Under the pieces are notes generated by a model. That model saw nothing but the letters and a program-made list of their open reading frames with translations, searched no databases and was not told the DNA's origin. This document shows positions 33,638 through 45,041 of a stretch of 64,000 nt of DNA, one piece after another. How positions within the stretch are numbered: the first letter of the stretch is position 1; each line of letters begins with the position of its first letter. The translations under genes and the position numbers were made by a program. The stretch covers positions 39,442,203 to 39,506,202 of the forward strand of contig OZ022257.1 in NCBI GenBank assembly GCA_963978905.1. Reading direction: 5' to 3'. The stretch comes from Trichostrongylus colubriformis (lineage: Eukaryota > Nematoda > Chromadorea > Rhabditida > Trichostrongylidae).

Positions 33638-33728
33638 CTTCATAATAAGTGTCACTGTCCATTTGCCAACACTTTTCTTGATTTTTGGAACGAATCGATC
33701 ACCTTTCAGTTCCTTACCTTTGAAGAAC
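33638..33728 (-). CDS. Isolated Ig-like exon
   Basis: A 91-base exon with a good acceptor (GATTACTTACAG) and donor (ATGAAG|GTTAGT). It encodes a segment beginning FFKGKELKGDRF and ending WTVTLIMK. In I-set immunoglobulin domains of nematode muscle and adhesion proteins, an aromatic-x-K-x-GKEL strand followed about 15 residues later by an alternating T-V-T-L-I strand is typical of strands C to E. The following Cys-bearing strand would be in the next exon, but the 1.1-kb inverted-repeat element lies immediately downstream, and I find no continuation within the window. The neighbouring exons and the gene are unknown. Confidence 0.3.
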
Positions 33729-33964
33729 CTGTAAGTAATCAAGCATCGGTTCATATAGCCTCACTGATGTGCTCGTGACCCCTAGTTACCTTCAGTGGCT
33801 GACGGAATCTGTGCTTTCAGCTTAAGGAATGGAATGTTTGAATAGATCCCTGATTTTTCAAAATGATCCCACATGTGCAAACATGTGCCTTAATGTGAGG
33901 AAGCAGCTAGTTGAAGCAGCTAGTTTTTGTGAGCTACATGTGGAATCGCTTCATAGCGATGACC

Positions 33965-34058
33965 CCAATTTCTTTATTTTCTTTAAATGAAATTTCTTTA
34001 AATTTTTCTTTAATTTTTCTTCAATAAATTTTTCTTTAAATAAATAAATAAAAAAAAT
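33965..34058. repeat. TTTCTTTAAA / AAATAAAT low-complexity repeat
   Basis: Tandem TTTCTTTAAA words pass into AAATAAATAAAT. Confidence 0.7.
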
Positions 34059-35156
34059 GAATGACGCGAGGAAAATCTCTGTTACCACTCTACCCAGATT
34101 GCCTTTGTTTCAGGGCACTAATTGCTACTGTTTTGACTGAGTTCCATTTCAAATTCGGAGAGCGGCTAATGGATGAGGATGGATGTAACATACTGAGCAC
34201 TGCATGCTTGATTAGCTATCACCTAGCTTGACAGTCGTCTCTTAAAGCGGTTCCAACTTAGCTGCAATCCTTCTCATGGAGGCGAAGGATATCGCGGAAA
34301 ACACCGACCAGGCTGTTGCTCGTAGGTCGCACAGTATACCTTGCAATGTAGTCCACAATCAAGAAGAAGCGGCTAACCAACATCAAGGTCAGGAGCTGCC
34401 CGGTGAAGCGCACTAAACGCCATTGTGACATCACTACCTACGAATGTTCTCCTTCACCCTCCCCTCCTAAGCGTCCAATACGACTTTATACCGCGTTCAT
34501 ACTCTACAGTGCCAACGGAAATACGTGATTGCGCGTTCCTGCGTGTCCGCCTATAAAACTGTGCCTCGTTACCTGCGCCGTCTCTTCACTTCCCCCGTGC
34601 CACTCTGCCTGGCTGCCTGTGAACGCAGCCTCGCCCTGCCGGCGCCGAATATGAACGCCGTCTTACTCGCTTCGCACGCTTGGCGCTCCACAGAGGGCCG
34701 TACCATATCAATAATTTTGAAAGCTTATCGTCAGAGGAGTGTCAATTGAAGCGAGAATGTCATACCACCAGCGAGGAAAAGCACAACCGAATGAATCGAA
34801 ATCATGAGTTTCACGTCAACATGAGAGTGATGATTTTGAATTCAAAACTATCGCTGCAGCTTCTTTGACTGTTTCAAATTAAAAAAAAGTAAATTTAAAA
34901 AAGGGATTGTGTGCCTAAAATGCGGTACTTACCATTGAATTGACGGTTCTGGGTTACCACTGCAAATACACTCGAAAAGCACGGAACCATCGGGTTTGAA
35001 AAGAAGCGAGGGAGGGGCTTCGAAAAATGGAGCGTACATCTGAAATGCGTTATTAAGGCCTCCCTCCTCTTCTTTTCACAGTTCTCCATGGATTTTCGAA
35101 AGATGTAATCATTGCATAATCACTTGCAGGTTGCAAGGAGAATGCCTACGATCACC
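34059..35156. other. No gene recognised
   Basis: A plus-strand 74-codon frame at 34525-34749 has no recognisable motif. No repeat partner was noticed apart from general AT content. Confidence 0.35.
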
Positions 35157-35633
35157 TTAAAGGAACCGGAAGGGGTCCGAAACAAGATGAAGATGCAAAG
35201 AAATGAGCATTTTGTAGCGAACACTCAAGGTTAGGAGCGATAATAGGCGAAAAAACGCGGATTCGAAAGCGCGACGCTGCGGTGTGTATTCGCATCCAAT
35301 TCGCATCCAACACACGGACTTTCCGAGTTGTCCGCTGTAGGAGACGGGCCGCGGGCCAACGTTAGCTGTAGCACCTGACTCACAGCGCAGTGGGATGGCC
35401 ATTCCCATTACATAAGCATTCATGCTTCTAGATGTAAATACATCGAGAAACAATATAAGAATGAACAAAGTAAAAAGTAAAAGGAAAAAACAAATTTCTA
35501 ATAGAAACATCTCATTTTGGCACCACGCCAAGGCGTCAAATTGACGAGTTTGTGCAATGGCGGCCACTTAAACTCGTCCACACCACGTCTGTTCTACCGT
35601 AAGCCAAAATTATCCCCTTCCGGTGTCTTTAAA
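35157..35633. mobile_element. TTAA-type MITE family C, copy 2
   Basis: It begins TTAAAGGAACCGGAAGGGGT and ends TATCCCCTTCCGGTGTCTTTAA with TTAA on both sides. It is inverted relative to 16126-16589. The minus-strand 136-codon frame across it is not a gene. Confidence 0.85.
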
Positions 35634-35730
35634 ACAATGAAGAGAATAGGGGAAGTATAAGCTCAGCAAAGAATAGGGATATTTGAAGTACCGTTATAGG
35701 GTCAATGAAACTTTATGGCCTCGGAATGTA

Positions 35731-37302
35731 CAGTGTGTCCCAAAAGTATAGGTCCACCCTATTTTTTATCCATATCTCCAGAATGGATAAGCGATTCCTT
35801 TCCAAATTTTTATATGTGGTACCTGATCACTGTAGCAATCAAGCGCCTCAGTAAAATTGAAGACATAAAAATGCAAAATTTTATTTGATTTTTTTTTCAA
35901 AAATAAGGGTGTCCCAAAAGTATAGGTCCACTCAGCTTTTCCGCCTTGCTTCCATCGAAAGGTAAGTTGTGAGGTAGGTGTGTTGACGCATCCTTCTGAG
36001 ATTTACTCTACAGTGCCATGCCAAGCGGTACGCACTTTTCCGAGTACGAAAATGGGCAAATTCTGGCCCACAAGGACGTGAGACTCAGCAATCGCAAAAT
36101 TTCTGAAAAGATGGGCCTATTCCAAAGCTCGATCAACAGCTTCTGTCGTACCATGGACCTGTACGGAACGAAAAAGGGAAGTAGAAGGCCGTAGGAGATT
36201 TCTGAGAAGCAGGAGCGTCGGATCCTCAACGCTGCGTCCAATTCCACAAAGGGTGCTTGTCGACGGTGCAGGGAACTGGCACCTGCTGTATCGAAAAACA
36301 CTGTGCACCGTCTGCTCAAGTCGTCTCCTCACATCGAGCGAAGATGGTTTTCGTCCTTGCCATACCTCACGAGGGCGCACGAAGAGGCTCGAATCCATTT
36401 TGCCAAGTAGAATGTCAGCTGGACCCATCAATAGGATGAGGTAGTCTGCAGGGTTACATTATTGACGTAGTAGTTCACACAGCATTAGTAATGGTGTTGC
36501 AGGTGATCTTTTCTGATGAGAAGAAGTTCAATTTGGACGGCTCGGACGGCTTAGCTAGTTACTGGAGGGATTTGGGGAAGGAGCCATGCTACTTCTTGAG
36601 GCGCGGATTTGCTGGTGGTAGTGGTATGGTAGGGACCGCCTTCTCTCGCTTTGGTTAGAGCAGGATACTATTCATCACGCATCATATAGATTCCAGGGCT
36701 TTGCAGGACGTTCTAGAAAGTAATTTACTACCATATAAACAGCAGTACATAAAAACATTGGGTGCACAGCCGACCAACACCCTTTCTGGAATCGGACGCA
36801 GCGTTGAGGATCCGTCGCTTCTGCTTCTCAGAAAGCTCCTACGGCCTTCCACTTCCCTTTTTCGTTCCGTACAGGTCCATGGTACGACAGAAGCTGTTGA
36901 TCAAGCTTTGGGATAGGCCCATCTTTTCAGAAATTTTGCGATTGCTGAGTCCCACGTCCTTGTGGGCCAGAATTTGCCCATTTTCGTACTCGGAAAAGTG
37001 CGTACCGCTTGGCATTTCACTGTAGAGTAAATCTCAGAAGGATGCGTCAACACATTTTCTTCACAACTTACCTTTCGATGGAAGCAAGGCGGAAAAGCTG
37101 AGTGGACCTATACTTTTAGAACACCCTTATTTTTGAAAAAAAAATCAAATAAAATTTTGCAATTTTATGTCTTCAATTTTACTGAGGCGCTTGATTGCTA
37201 CAGTGATCAGGTACCACATATAAAAATTTGGAAAGAAATCGCTCATCCATTCTGGAGATATGGATAAAAAATAGGGTGGACCTATACTTTTGGGACACAC
37301 TG
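35731..37302 (+). mobile_element. Tc1-like transposon with ~540-bp inverted arms
   Basis: A 1572-bp element flanked by TA on both sides, with ends CAGTGTGTCCCAAAAGTATA and its inverse. The inverted repeat is not confined to the tip. The left arm (35731 to about 36275) reappears inverted at about 36765-37302, and it includes the first ~85 codons of the transposase, so the 5' part of the gene exists twice, head to head. An inner TIR-like subrepeat (GGGTGTCCCAAAAGTATAGG) lies at 35908. The unique middle of about 490 bp holds the rest of the transposase remnant. Confidence 0.9.
36018..36660 (+). pseudogene. Tc1-like transposase remnant
   Basis: From ATG at 36018 the frame gives an N-terminal helix-turn-helix domain (ILAHKDVRLSNRKISEKMG; SINSFCRTMDLYG). 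After a stop at about 36192 it continues with RILNAASNSTKGACRRCREL and NTVHRLLKSSPHIERRW. A stop-containing gap follows, resembling a short intron that ends GTGTTGCAG near 36500. The DDE region then begins at FSDEKKFNLDGSDG and runs on through EPCYFLRRGFAGGSGMVG. The first catalytic Asp is visible; the second Asp and the final Glu are absent because the inverted right arm replaces the C-terminal half. The enzyme cannot be functional. Confidence 0.85.
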
Positions 37303-38750
37303 TACTTATAAGGATGGAGTCGCACCGTTAAAGAGAAACAGAAATGGGCTATCAAATAAAATGTCCAAAATTCGAAATCCATACGTATTCCATTCCATCC
37401 CATAGTGAGGAAAATGGATCCTATCACATGGTCTTCCCATGGGTAATGCCGATTTCCCACCAGAAAAATTTTCACGTGAGGAAAAGCGGCATTATTCATG
37501 GAATGGCCCAGCAATAAGAACTATAAGAATAGAAAACGAAAAAATTCACACATGGAATTCAATCATTTGAGACGTTGCAGCCTCACAACTGGACTGGCCA
37601 CACGTCGGGAGCTGGCGAACATTGTAGTAGTGCTCATTGTTGGTTATTGAAGTGATGAAAAAGCATTACGACGAACTCATGCTATTATTACAGCACATTC
37701 CTACGAGCAACAAAGCGGCAACAATCTCTAATTGAAACCACATTTATTGCAGAAGTCTATGCTTTTGAACGTCTTTTTGCCTGAAGATCGCCTGAGAATT
37801 TACAACAAAGTGAAAAGTGACTGTGTGCTTGCTTGTTTCTCATTGGTAAGTAACCTAAGGGGCGTTTCTTTCCAGAAAATTTTGGAAAATGCATTGTGAA
37901 GGTGGTTAAAAAAGTCTAAAAACCAAAACTCAAGAAGAGAAAGGACAACAAGTGTACTTCGAGGAAGTTGACATCATGAGCATAGGCAAGTGGTACATTT
38001 TCGCACAGCTGTTCATCGCTCGACCTCTCCTACACTCAGCTTTTGAAAGCCGCACAGCTGACGACACCGGACGAACCCACGCAACATGGGCCGCAACACG
38101 CAATACTTCACACCAACAAGCTTCTGGCGAAGATCGCGGACGAATGGCGGGTGGCGAAGGGAATTGTAAATTCAGTGAATCTGGCAAGTTGCCTTTTCGG
38201 AAAGAGCAAATATGCCTACTCAAAAGCAAAGCGCTAGGGCCAAGTATGAGCACGTGTGGATGATGAAGCAGGCGTCGCAACGTCATGTTAACGCACACAG
38301 TCATTTCCGTTATTGATCCAACCTCAGACGAATGCTTCATGCGCTGCGTGTGACTGTCGGTAACACAAGTGGGCGTGCCTCAGGTCGATATAGTCGGTAA
38401 CGTGGCTTGCATATGAACACGTCCATTGTGACAGTCAACGGCCCCTAAGGGTCCTTATTTCTCAGTTTCCAGGTCTCCAATTTGTTTTCTCCTGAGTCAC
38501 ATCACTTTGCACGTATAATTTCATTTTTGGCATACTTTATGCTTTTGGTGAAGGTGAATCGTAGATCTTCTTTTTAACATCGCCTACATGCTGCTTATTT
38601 TCTTACTTGTTCTTCCTACTGGAAACGCGCACCCATCTTTTCTATCGGTATTCCCTCTGTGGTATACCAAACAAATAAGCCTACTCAGTAGTCTAGTTTT
38701 AGGAGAGATGCGATAACTAAAAAAATCTGCCAAATTCACCTCTTCCGGTG
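37303..38750. other. No gene supported
   Basis: Overlapping frames on both strands at 37930-38340 cancel each other. CCTCTTCCGGTGTCTTTGAA at 38738-38757 is the right end of a family C/D element whose left side was not found; it abuts family E copy 1. Confidence 0.35.
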
Positions 38751-39287
38751 TCTTTGAAGGAAGCATTAGGGGAAAGTCGGACGAAAAGTAAAAGAAGTAG
38801 TGACTGTGAAAGTCGAGATGCCTAGTAACAGGACAGTGAAGAGACAGCGGATGAAATTAACTGTTGATTCTCGACGCAGACGACCTATCCGTCAAGAGGG
38901 GAGTAGTCTGATTTAGTTTTCCATTGGCATGTTGCCAAGTAGACACAAGGAAATGTTTGGAAATACGACAGCATCCACTTTTTGGAGTGAGCTTCAAGCT
39001 AAAACTGCGAAAGCGCGCCGCAAAGCCTTCGTTCTTTCCGCATCTCCTTGGCCGCTCCCACCCCAGTCAATCGGGAATTACGTCATGGGGAGGCGGGATC
39101 GACAAATCAAAGAGGCGGGATAGATAGGCGATTGCGGCTTTTTGCGTCGTTTCTAGTACAGCTCGGAGGGGCGCTTTTTCACCGGGATTTCGCCACAGAT
39201 AGCCTTCTTAGGCCCAGGACTACCATTTGAGTGACTTCCTGTAGGGATTTCTTCATTACCACATTACCCCTAATGCTGTCTTTGAAG
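38751..39287 (+). mobile_element. TTAA-type MITE family E, copy 1
   Basis: Ends CTTTGAAGGAAGCATTAGGG and its inverse CCCCTAATGCTGTCTTTGAAG. Interior markers are AAGTCGGACGAAAAGTAAAA, GAGATGCCTAGTAACAGGAC and CAGCTCGGAGGGGCGCTTTT. The flanking TTAA has decayed to TTGA. Other copies are at 52703-53246, 30757-31218 (reversed), and partials near 3420, 28850 and 60540. Confidence 0.8.
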
Positions 39288-39434
39288 GCTCCGCCAGCTG
39301 CAAGGAGAAAATGTCAACTGGCGAGTTTGAGAGGAAGAGGGGACAGAGAATAGTCGATCCATAGGGACCCAGATCATATGGATGTCAAACGTTAACGAAG
39401 AGGACTGGACACTCAACATGTCGTGACGCTTGCC

Positions 39435-39835
39435 TCTAAAGGCACCGGGAGGGGTAAGGGAAAAGAGGAAACTGGTGCAACCTGTTCTGTTAGAACAAAC
39501 GTTCCACTTCAGAAAAGGTGATATGTATTGAAAGTCACATTGAAAAAGCGCAGCTTGGGGTCTTATCACGATCCCGCTGCACGACGTGCTGTCCTGCAGC
39601 TCATCAGCCTGGCGAGTTGCTGGCGAGGGAGGAACGACGTTCGTTGTCGGTCGGTTCAGCCTCTCCGTCCGTCTATAATCTATTCCCGGCTAGTGACGCA
39701 GAGGGGCGCGAGAGAGAAGGTGATTTCTCGGTTTTTCGCCTTTTCACTTCCTTCTTCCTCTACTATTACACTGCTAAGCACCCATACTTTCATATTTTAC
39801 AATCTGACAAATTGACCTCTTCCGGTGTCTTTGAA
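39435..39835. mobile_element. TTAA-type MITE family D, copy 1
   Basis: It begins CTAAAGGCACCGGGAGGGGT and ends GACCTCTTCCGGTGTCTTTGAA. The interior matches 23255-23684 in inverse orientation (TGTCCTGCAGCTCATCAGCC; TTCTATTGGAACG-like ends). The frames at 39518-39919 are element sequence. Confidence 0.8.
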
Positions 39836-40090
39836 AGCACCACCAGCTGCAAAGAGAAAATGATAACCAGCGAGAATGTTCTTATAAACGAACACTCGAG
39901 GCTAGAGGGGGCTCGGTAGCAAAACTCGCTTTGAAGAACTCAATCTTATGGTATTTACTCGCGTTCTCTTTGCAATGTTGCAAACTACAACGCATCACAT
40001 TTTCGAGTTGTTTGCGGCAGGAGACGTTACCACAAGCCAACGTACTTGTCAATTGTTGTCACGTAGGATGGACTCGATTTTGTTCATGAT

Positions 40091-40563
40091 GGTGTAACAC
40101 AAGTGGAACAAAAAGCAGCAACAATCAAGTGAAACATCAAAAGGACGATAGGCGAAATAAAAAAGAAGCAGTTCAATTCCAAAAATATCGAATTTGCATA
40201 AAACATGGAGTGGATTATATATTCGACGTCTTGGCATGATGCCAAGGCCTCGGGTGTGCAATCGCAGCAGAGATTCTGAACACTTAGGTTGTCCGAAAAG
40301 TTCTCAGCGTTTTGTGTGTTTCACTTTAGGTGTAACACAAGTGGAGCAAAAAAACAGCAACAATCAAGTGGAACATTGAAAGGACGATAGGCGAAATAAA
40401 AGAGAAGCAGTTCAATTCCAAAAATATCGAATTTGCATGAAACATGAAGTGGATTCGACGTCTTGGCATGATGCCAAGGCCTCGGGTGTGTAATCGCAGC
40501 AGAGATTCTGAACACTTAGGTTGTCCGAAAAGTTCTTAGCGTTTTGTGTGCTTCACTTTAAAC
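40091..40563. repeat. 238-bp tandem duplication ending in a mariner TIR
   Basis: GGTGTAACACAAGTGG starts at 40091 and again at 40329, and the two copies agree closely. One has an extra 7 bp (TTATATA) near 40215. Each copy ends with TTAGGTTGTCCGAAAAGTTC (40284 and 40516), the terminal repeat of the adjacent mariner. Each also holds a GTCTTGGCATGATGCCAAGG palindrome. Only the second TIR adjoins transposase sequence. Confidence 0.9.
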
Positions 40564-41413
40564 GATTATAACATCCTTGACACTCATCGGATTTAAGCAA
40601 AAAATCAGACCCCTCCTGTTGACAAGTGCTGGCTGCTACTGACGTAATTTCCGGTACATTTCGTGGATTTCTTCACAGTAGGACTCTGCTGTGATGGAGT
40701 GACCTGGTGATAAAAAGCTACAATGGATCACATCAGCCGATGACCACAACACTGTGACCATCTTTTTTCGTGAGGATTCGGCTTGAAACTGCCGTGGTGG
40801 TTCGTTGGCACCCAACCACTGTCCGAAACGTCTCCTGTTATCATACTTGATCCACTTTTCATCACAGGTGATAATTCGATTCAAAAACCGGGTCATTTCT
40901 GATGCGCAAAAGCAGTGAAGAGAAACCTCGAGACGTGCCTATTTCTGCCGGTCACTCAAAATGTGGGGCACCCACTTGTCGAATTTTTCATCTTCCCAAT
41001 GCATTTCAGACCATCGGCAACAGTGGATTTGCCAACTCCTAATTTTTCTGAATCTCTCGAACTGTTTCGTATGGATCGGTCTCCACAAACGTTCTCAGAT
41101 CTTCGTCAGATATTGCTTTAGGCCTACCGCTTTGAGACTCATTTTCAAGGCTGAAATCACCAGAACGAATTTCACTGAACCATAGTCACACGGTGCTTTC
41201 TGCAGCACTACTGGTCCCCCACACCTGGTTAATTTGTCGGGCTGTCTCGACTGCTGATTGACCCAATTTGTAGTTGGAGAAAAATATCGTCCGAAGTTCC
41301 TGGACATGCTTCAGGAAGACTTGGGAGAAGGGGTTCCTCAAGTAATGGTCAAATGGCAATTGTACAAGCAGATAGCCCAAAAATTCTCGCCAGGATGTAC
41401 TACTGAGAAGCAA
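40516..41413 (-). mobile_element. Truncated mariner element
   Basis: A minus-strand mariner with one terminal repeat (TTAGGTTGTCCGAAAAGTTC at 40516) and no counterpart near 41413. The transposase reads from an N-terminal helix-turn-helix (FKHVQELRTIFFSNYKLGQS at about 41313) through SGRPKAISDEDL and the first catalytic block (RIITCDEKWIKYDN at about 40870) to a block ending QPALVNRRGLIF near 40600. It then jumps directly to the terminal repeat. The second and third catalytic Asp regions are deleted, there are frame breaks near 41190 and 41020, and the element is dead. Confidence 0.85.
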
Positions 41414-41559
41414 GTTAGAATGACTATTTAATCAGCAATGAATGTACAGGAAATGCATCAGTATGACCCCTCCTTCAGCGGGAACCTAAATGCGACTCAA
41501 TTCCAACATTTACATAACTTGACAGTATCAGTAACTATGCCGATTGCATAGCATTACTA

Positions 41560-42130
41560 AGTATTTCATTACTGTAATTTTTGTGTTGATCACTCTTTAA
41601 TATTTTTCCATATGAACATATATAACTTCTATATAAGTTATCATGACATACATGTAACCGCCGTGTGGATAGAAACGAGGTGACGCTCCCTTGACGATTC
41701 TCGCATTGGCGCTCATACATGCTATGAAGGGTGCATTGGTGATCAGAGCACACCCAGGTGTCGAGAAAAGCAGCCGCATCAGTACGACCTCCCCCCCCCC
41801 CCCCTCAACGGGAACCTGAATATGACCCCTCCCAACATTTACATAACCTTCACAGTATTAGTAAATTGCCGATTGCATAGCATTATCAGGTATCTCATTA
41901 CTGTAATTTTTATGTTAATCACACAAATTCAATAAATCTTTATTTATAACCGGGTCAGTTAACGGCACGTTCCGCTTTTCGTCCAGTCTAGGACCATTGC
42001 TGACCTCTGGAGTTACGACCCTCCTCCCATAACGCCCGTCAAATGAGGCCTGCCTATCGAGAATTCCTCGACTCTCGATGTACCCTGCTAGCACTGTCTT
42101 TGAGTAGGGTGAGCGGCAGTCACACCCCTT
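41560..42130. mobile_element. Poly-C dispersed element family J, copy 2
   Basis: Partner of 29512-30125. It shares CATACATG...AACCG..GTGGATAGAAACGAGGTGAC and a GTACGACCTC + C-run + CAACGGGAACCTGA block, itself partly duplicated (41467 and 41811). It ends with ATAACGCCCGTCAAATGAGG and GAGAATTCCTCGACTCTCGA. Confidence 0.6.
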
Positions 42131-42468
42131 ATTTCTGATACCATATGCACTGTAATCTGACCTGAACTCCTTCGGGAGTTTTATTGCTAGGACCCTCTAC
42201 TTTCAATCCACTGTGTAAGACGAAATATGGCCATTACTTGACGACGACAACAGGTGGATCCGCGAAACATATTGCGGTTAAAACTTTATTTCAGTAGTTC
42301 ATAGTTTGATTTCGTTATTGTGTTAATACAGCTGTTTTCAGAAAGTGGCTAGGTTGCAGATAATCAAAAAATCAACCAACTGCCAAAGGTTAATGTTAAC
42401 TATAAGTAGGGATGTAGTAGTCATAGTCTCTGAGAACTCGTAAAGAAATTCATGCACTGATTTCCGTA
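42131..42468. other. No gene recognised
   Basis: Unassigned sequence between element J and the family F MITE. The right edge carries one copy of the target duplication ATTTCCGTA (42460-42468). Confidence 0.4.
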
Positions 42469-42707
42469 GGGTGTGTACCCTTATGTCAGGATTGTCGCAC
42501 GGCGACGAGCGGCGTGCGATGCAGTGTGTGCGAGCTATGCGCGTCGCGGTTGTTGGGTCTTAGAACGATTCTAGGGTAATGCTAAGGCGCCATACGCAGT
42601 TGACTTGTAATCGCTCCGGGACTCAACAACATGGCGCCTTTAGCTCGTCCACCTTGCTTCGCTTGCGACGCCGCGGTACGACAAGTCTGACATAAGGGTA
42701 CACACCC
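42469..42707. mobile_element. Mutator-type palindromic MITE family F, copy 2
   Basis: Ends GGGTGTGTACCCTTATGTCA and its inverse, extended inversion through the arms (GCGACGCCGCGG-type blocks), and a perfect 9-bp target duplication ATTTCCGTA at 42460-42468 and 42708-42716. A 9-bp duplication is characteristic of Mutator-like elements. It encodes no protein. Confidence 0.9.
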
Positions 42708-42891
42708 ATTTCCGTAACTAGTACTTTTCCTTCACCTCTTTTCGTGTTGAGTATGGGATCACCAAGGGAATATGCGAAGCGGAAGCCGAACTTTGTTTTT
42801 TTTTCTGCCTTTCTGCTAATATTGTCAATGTACTTCACTACATTTTATCAATTATGTTGCTGTTCATAATCAATACTTTGCTGCTTTGTTA

Positions 42892-44157
42892 TTAGGTTGG
42901 CAACTAATTAATTGCGGATTTTTGTTAGAAAATCAAAGACCTTTGTTCATAGAACTAAATAACTTTACTCTGTAATGTATTGCCCATTTTTATCAATGAC
43001 CTTTTGCCATCTTTCAGGTAGCATCATGATTCCGCGTTCATAAAACTTCTGGTTTTTATCAGTAAAAAACTGAGTCAGGTACGATTTGACCTCATCATCA
43101 CTACTGAAATTTTTACCACTCAAAGAATTTTGCAATGATCCAAACAAAAAGTAATCCGATGGTGCAAGGTCAGGACTATATGGTGGATGTGGCAAAACAT
43201 CCCAACCAAGCTCCAATAATTTTTCCGAGTGGCCAAAGATGTGTGTGGCCTTGCATTGTCATGATGGAATACAACACTTTCCCGGTTAATTAATTCGGGT
43301 CGCTTTTCTTAGAATGCGTTGCTTAATTTTGTTAAATGTGCAATGTAGACATCAGAATTGATCGTTTGGTTGGGTGGTAGGAGTTCAAAGTAGACAATTC
43401 CTTTGTAATCCCACCAAACTGACAACAAAACCTTCTTTTGATGAATATCAGCTTTTGCTCTTATTTGAGCTGGTTCACCTGGGCGGCTCCAATCTTTTTC
43501 GTTGGGCATTATTGTAAACGACCCATTTTTCATCGCCAGTGATCATTCGTTTTAGAAGTGGATCATTTTCATCACGTTTCTTTAGCAAATCGCAGATGTC
43601 AATGCGTTGCGTTAAATGCGTTTCACCCATATATCCAGTTTTGACACGTACCTAAGTTGTTTTAAATGCTTTTCAATACATGTATGTGATACCTGTAGCT
43701 TCTCTGCAATCTCGCGCGTTGTACTGTGACGATCCGAATCAAGTATTGCCTTGATTGGGTCGTTGTCAACTCCAACTGGACGACCAGAGCGTTTCTCATC
43801 TTTGAGAGAAACATCACCAGAACGAAATCAGGCAAACCGATTTTGGCAATGCCGATCTTTTAAGGCTTCAGCACCATAAACAGCACATAACTTTTTGAGA
43901 GCTTGTGATGCGTTTTTCCCTTTAAGGAAATAATAAAGCAATACATGACCAAAATGATTGTTTTGATTCTCCATTTTTCAGCACACGCCAAACGAACATA
44001 ATGCAACCGATCAAGGAGCTTTCTTTACTGATTGATAACAGGATTGCCTACTATTAGATAACAATATGTGTTTAACATTTGGCCTACGCCAGTAAAGCTA
44101 AATATTCAACCAAAGCCATCTATGAGTGAAATCCGCGATGACTTAGTGCCGACCTAA
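42892..44157 (-). mobile_element. Near full-length mariner element
   Basis: A 1266-bp element flanked by TA, with terminal repeats starting TTAGGTTGGCAACTAATTAA (left) and TTAGGTCGGCACTAAGTCAT (right, read inward). These resemble the mammalian-type Hsmar ends. The transposase lies on the minus strand. The length is close to the 1.25-1.3 kb of intact members. Confidence 0.92.
42965..43974 (-). pseudogene. Mariner transposase (D,D34D), disrupted
   Basis: It starts at ATG 43974 (MENQNNHFGHVLLYYFLKGK) and stops at 42965, spanning about 336 codons. The helix-turn-helix region and linker are followed by the first catalytic block (MITGDEKWVVYNN near 43530), PGEPAQIRAKADIHQKK, and the final block PHPPYSPDLAPSDYFLFGS near 43180, so the C-terminal Asp is kept. 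Breaks are an in-frame stop at about 43828 in the word preceding FRSGDVSLKDEKRSGRP, a frame change near 43640 and another between 43330 and 43215. Without those few lesions the copy would be nearly intact, which points to fairly recent activity. Confidence 0.88.
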
Positions 44158-45041
44158 TACTTTATTCTACCCACATACTTTTATCTGCCGAAAAAAAACT
44201 TAAAGCTTGGCAAAATGTAGAAGCAATAGCTTATGGCTTCCGGTGACAGCCCAAGTTTCATTACACTCTATGACGCAAACGTATGACGGATGCTTTTCAC
44301 GCTCACTCACAAATTTTGGACTGGTCGCACAATGCGACCTTCCTTATCTGGCTTAATGACATGTTTCAGAAATCAATGATAGAGTGCGAAAAGCGGCAAT
44401 TCAAAAAAAAGCGTCGCGGAGTACAAATGCAGCTTTAGCCTGTACATTTGCAATGGTATCTTAGTTTTCGTTCGAATACTAAAACCAGAATTCAGCTTCA
44501 GTGGTCAACTTCCACTATTCCACTATTCGTCACAGCTGATTCATGATAATTACAATGATTTATCGTCTGATCAGATTTTTACAGCGACATTCGAAATCTG
44601 CTGAGCAAAATCCTTTGCTGCAATCTATTCAAAATGACCGATCAGATATAGTTGACAAACAAAAGTCTTCTGAGCTTACAGGATAGCTTCAAAAAGAACG
44701 TGCCTACCTTATTTTGTAAACCATAAACTGACACAACAATAACAATGTCGGTGAAGTAGCTATTCAACTGGTGCATAGGTGACGGTGATAAGTGGTAAAT
44801 GATTATTATTGGCTACTAATAACAATTAGGGGTTACATGTTTTGCACGAATATTGGTTCCTGATTTTCAAAAGTAGATATGGGAGCGAAGAATACGTGCA
44901 AAGTTCCATGCAAATGGATTCCGGGGAGAAGCAAATCGTGACAGCAAATAAAGACCTATCGTGAACCTCGCCGCAGTGGAATTGTGAACTGGTGAAACTT
45001 GGAGAAACGCTTGTTGCAGACAGTTGTGCGGCGGAATTTCA
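44158..45041. other. No gene recognised
   Basis: Intergenic sequence between the mariner and the 3' side of the ABCD3 gene; no ORF, repeat or RNA feature stands out. Confidence 0.4.
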
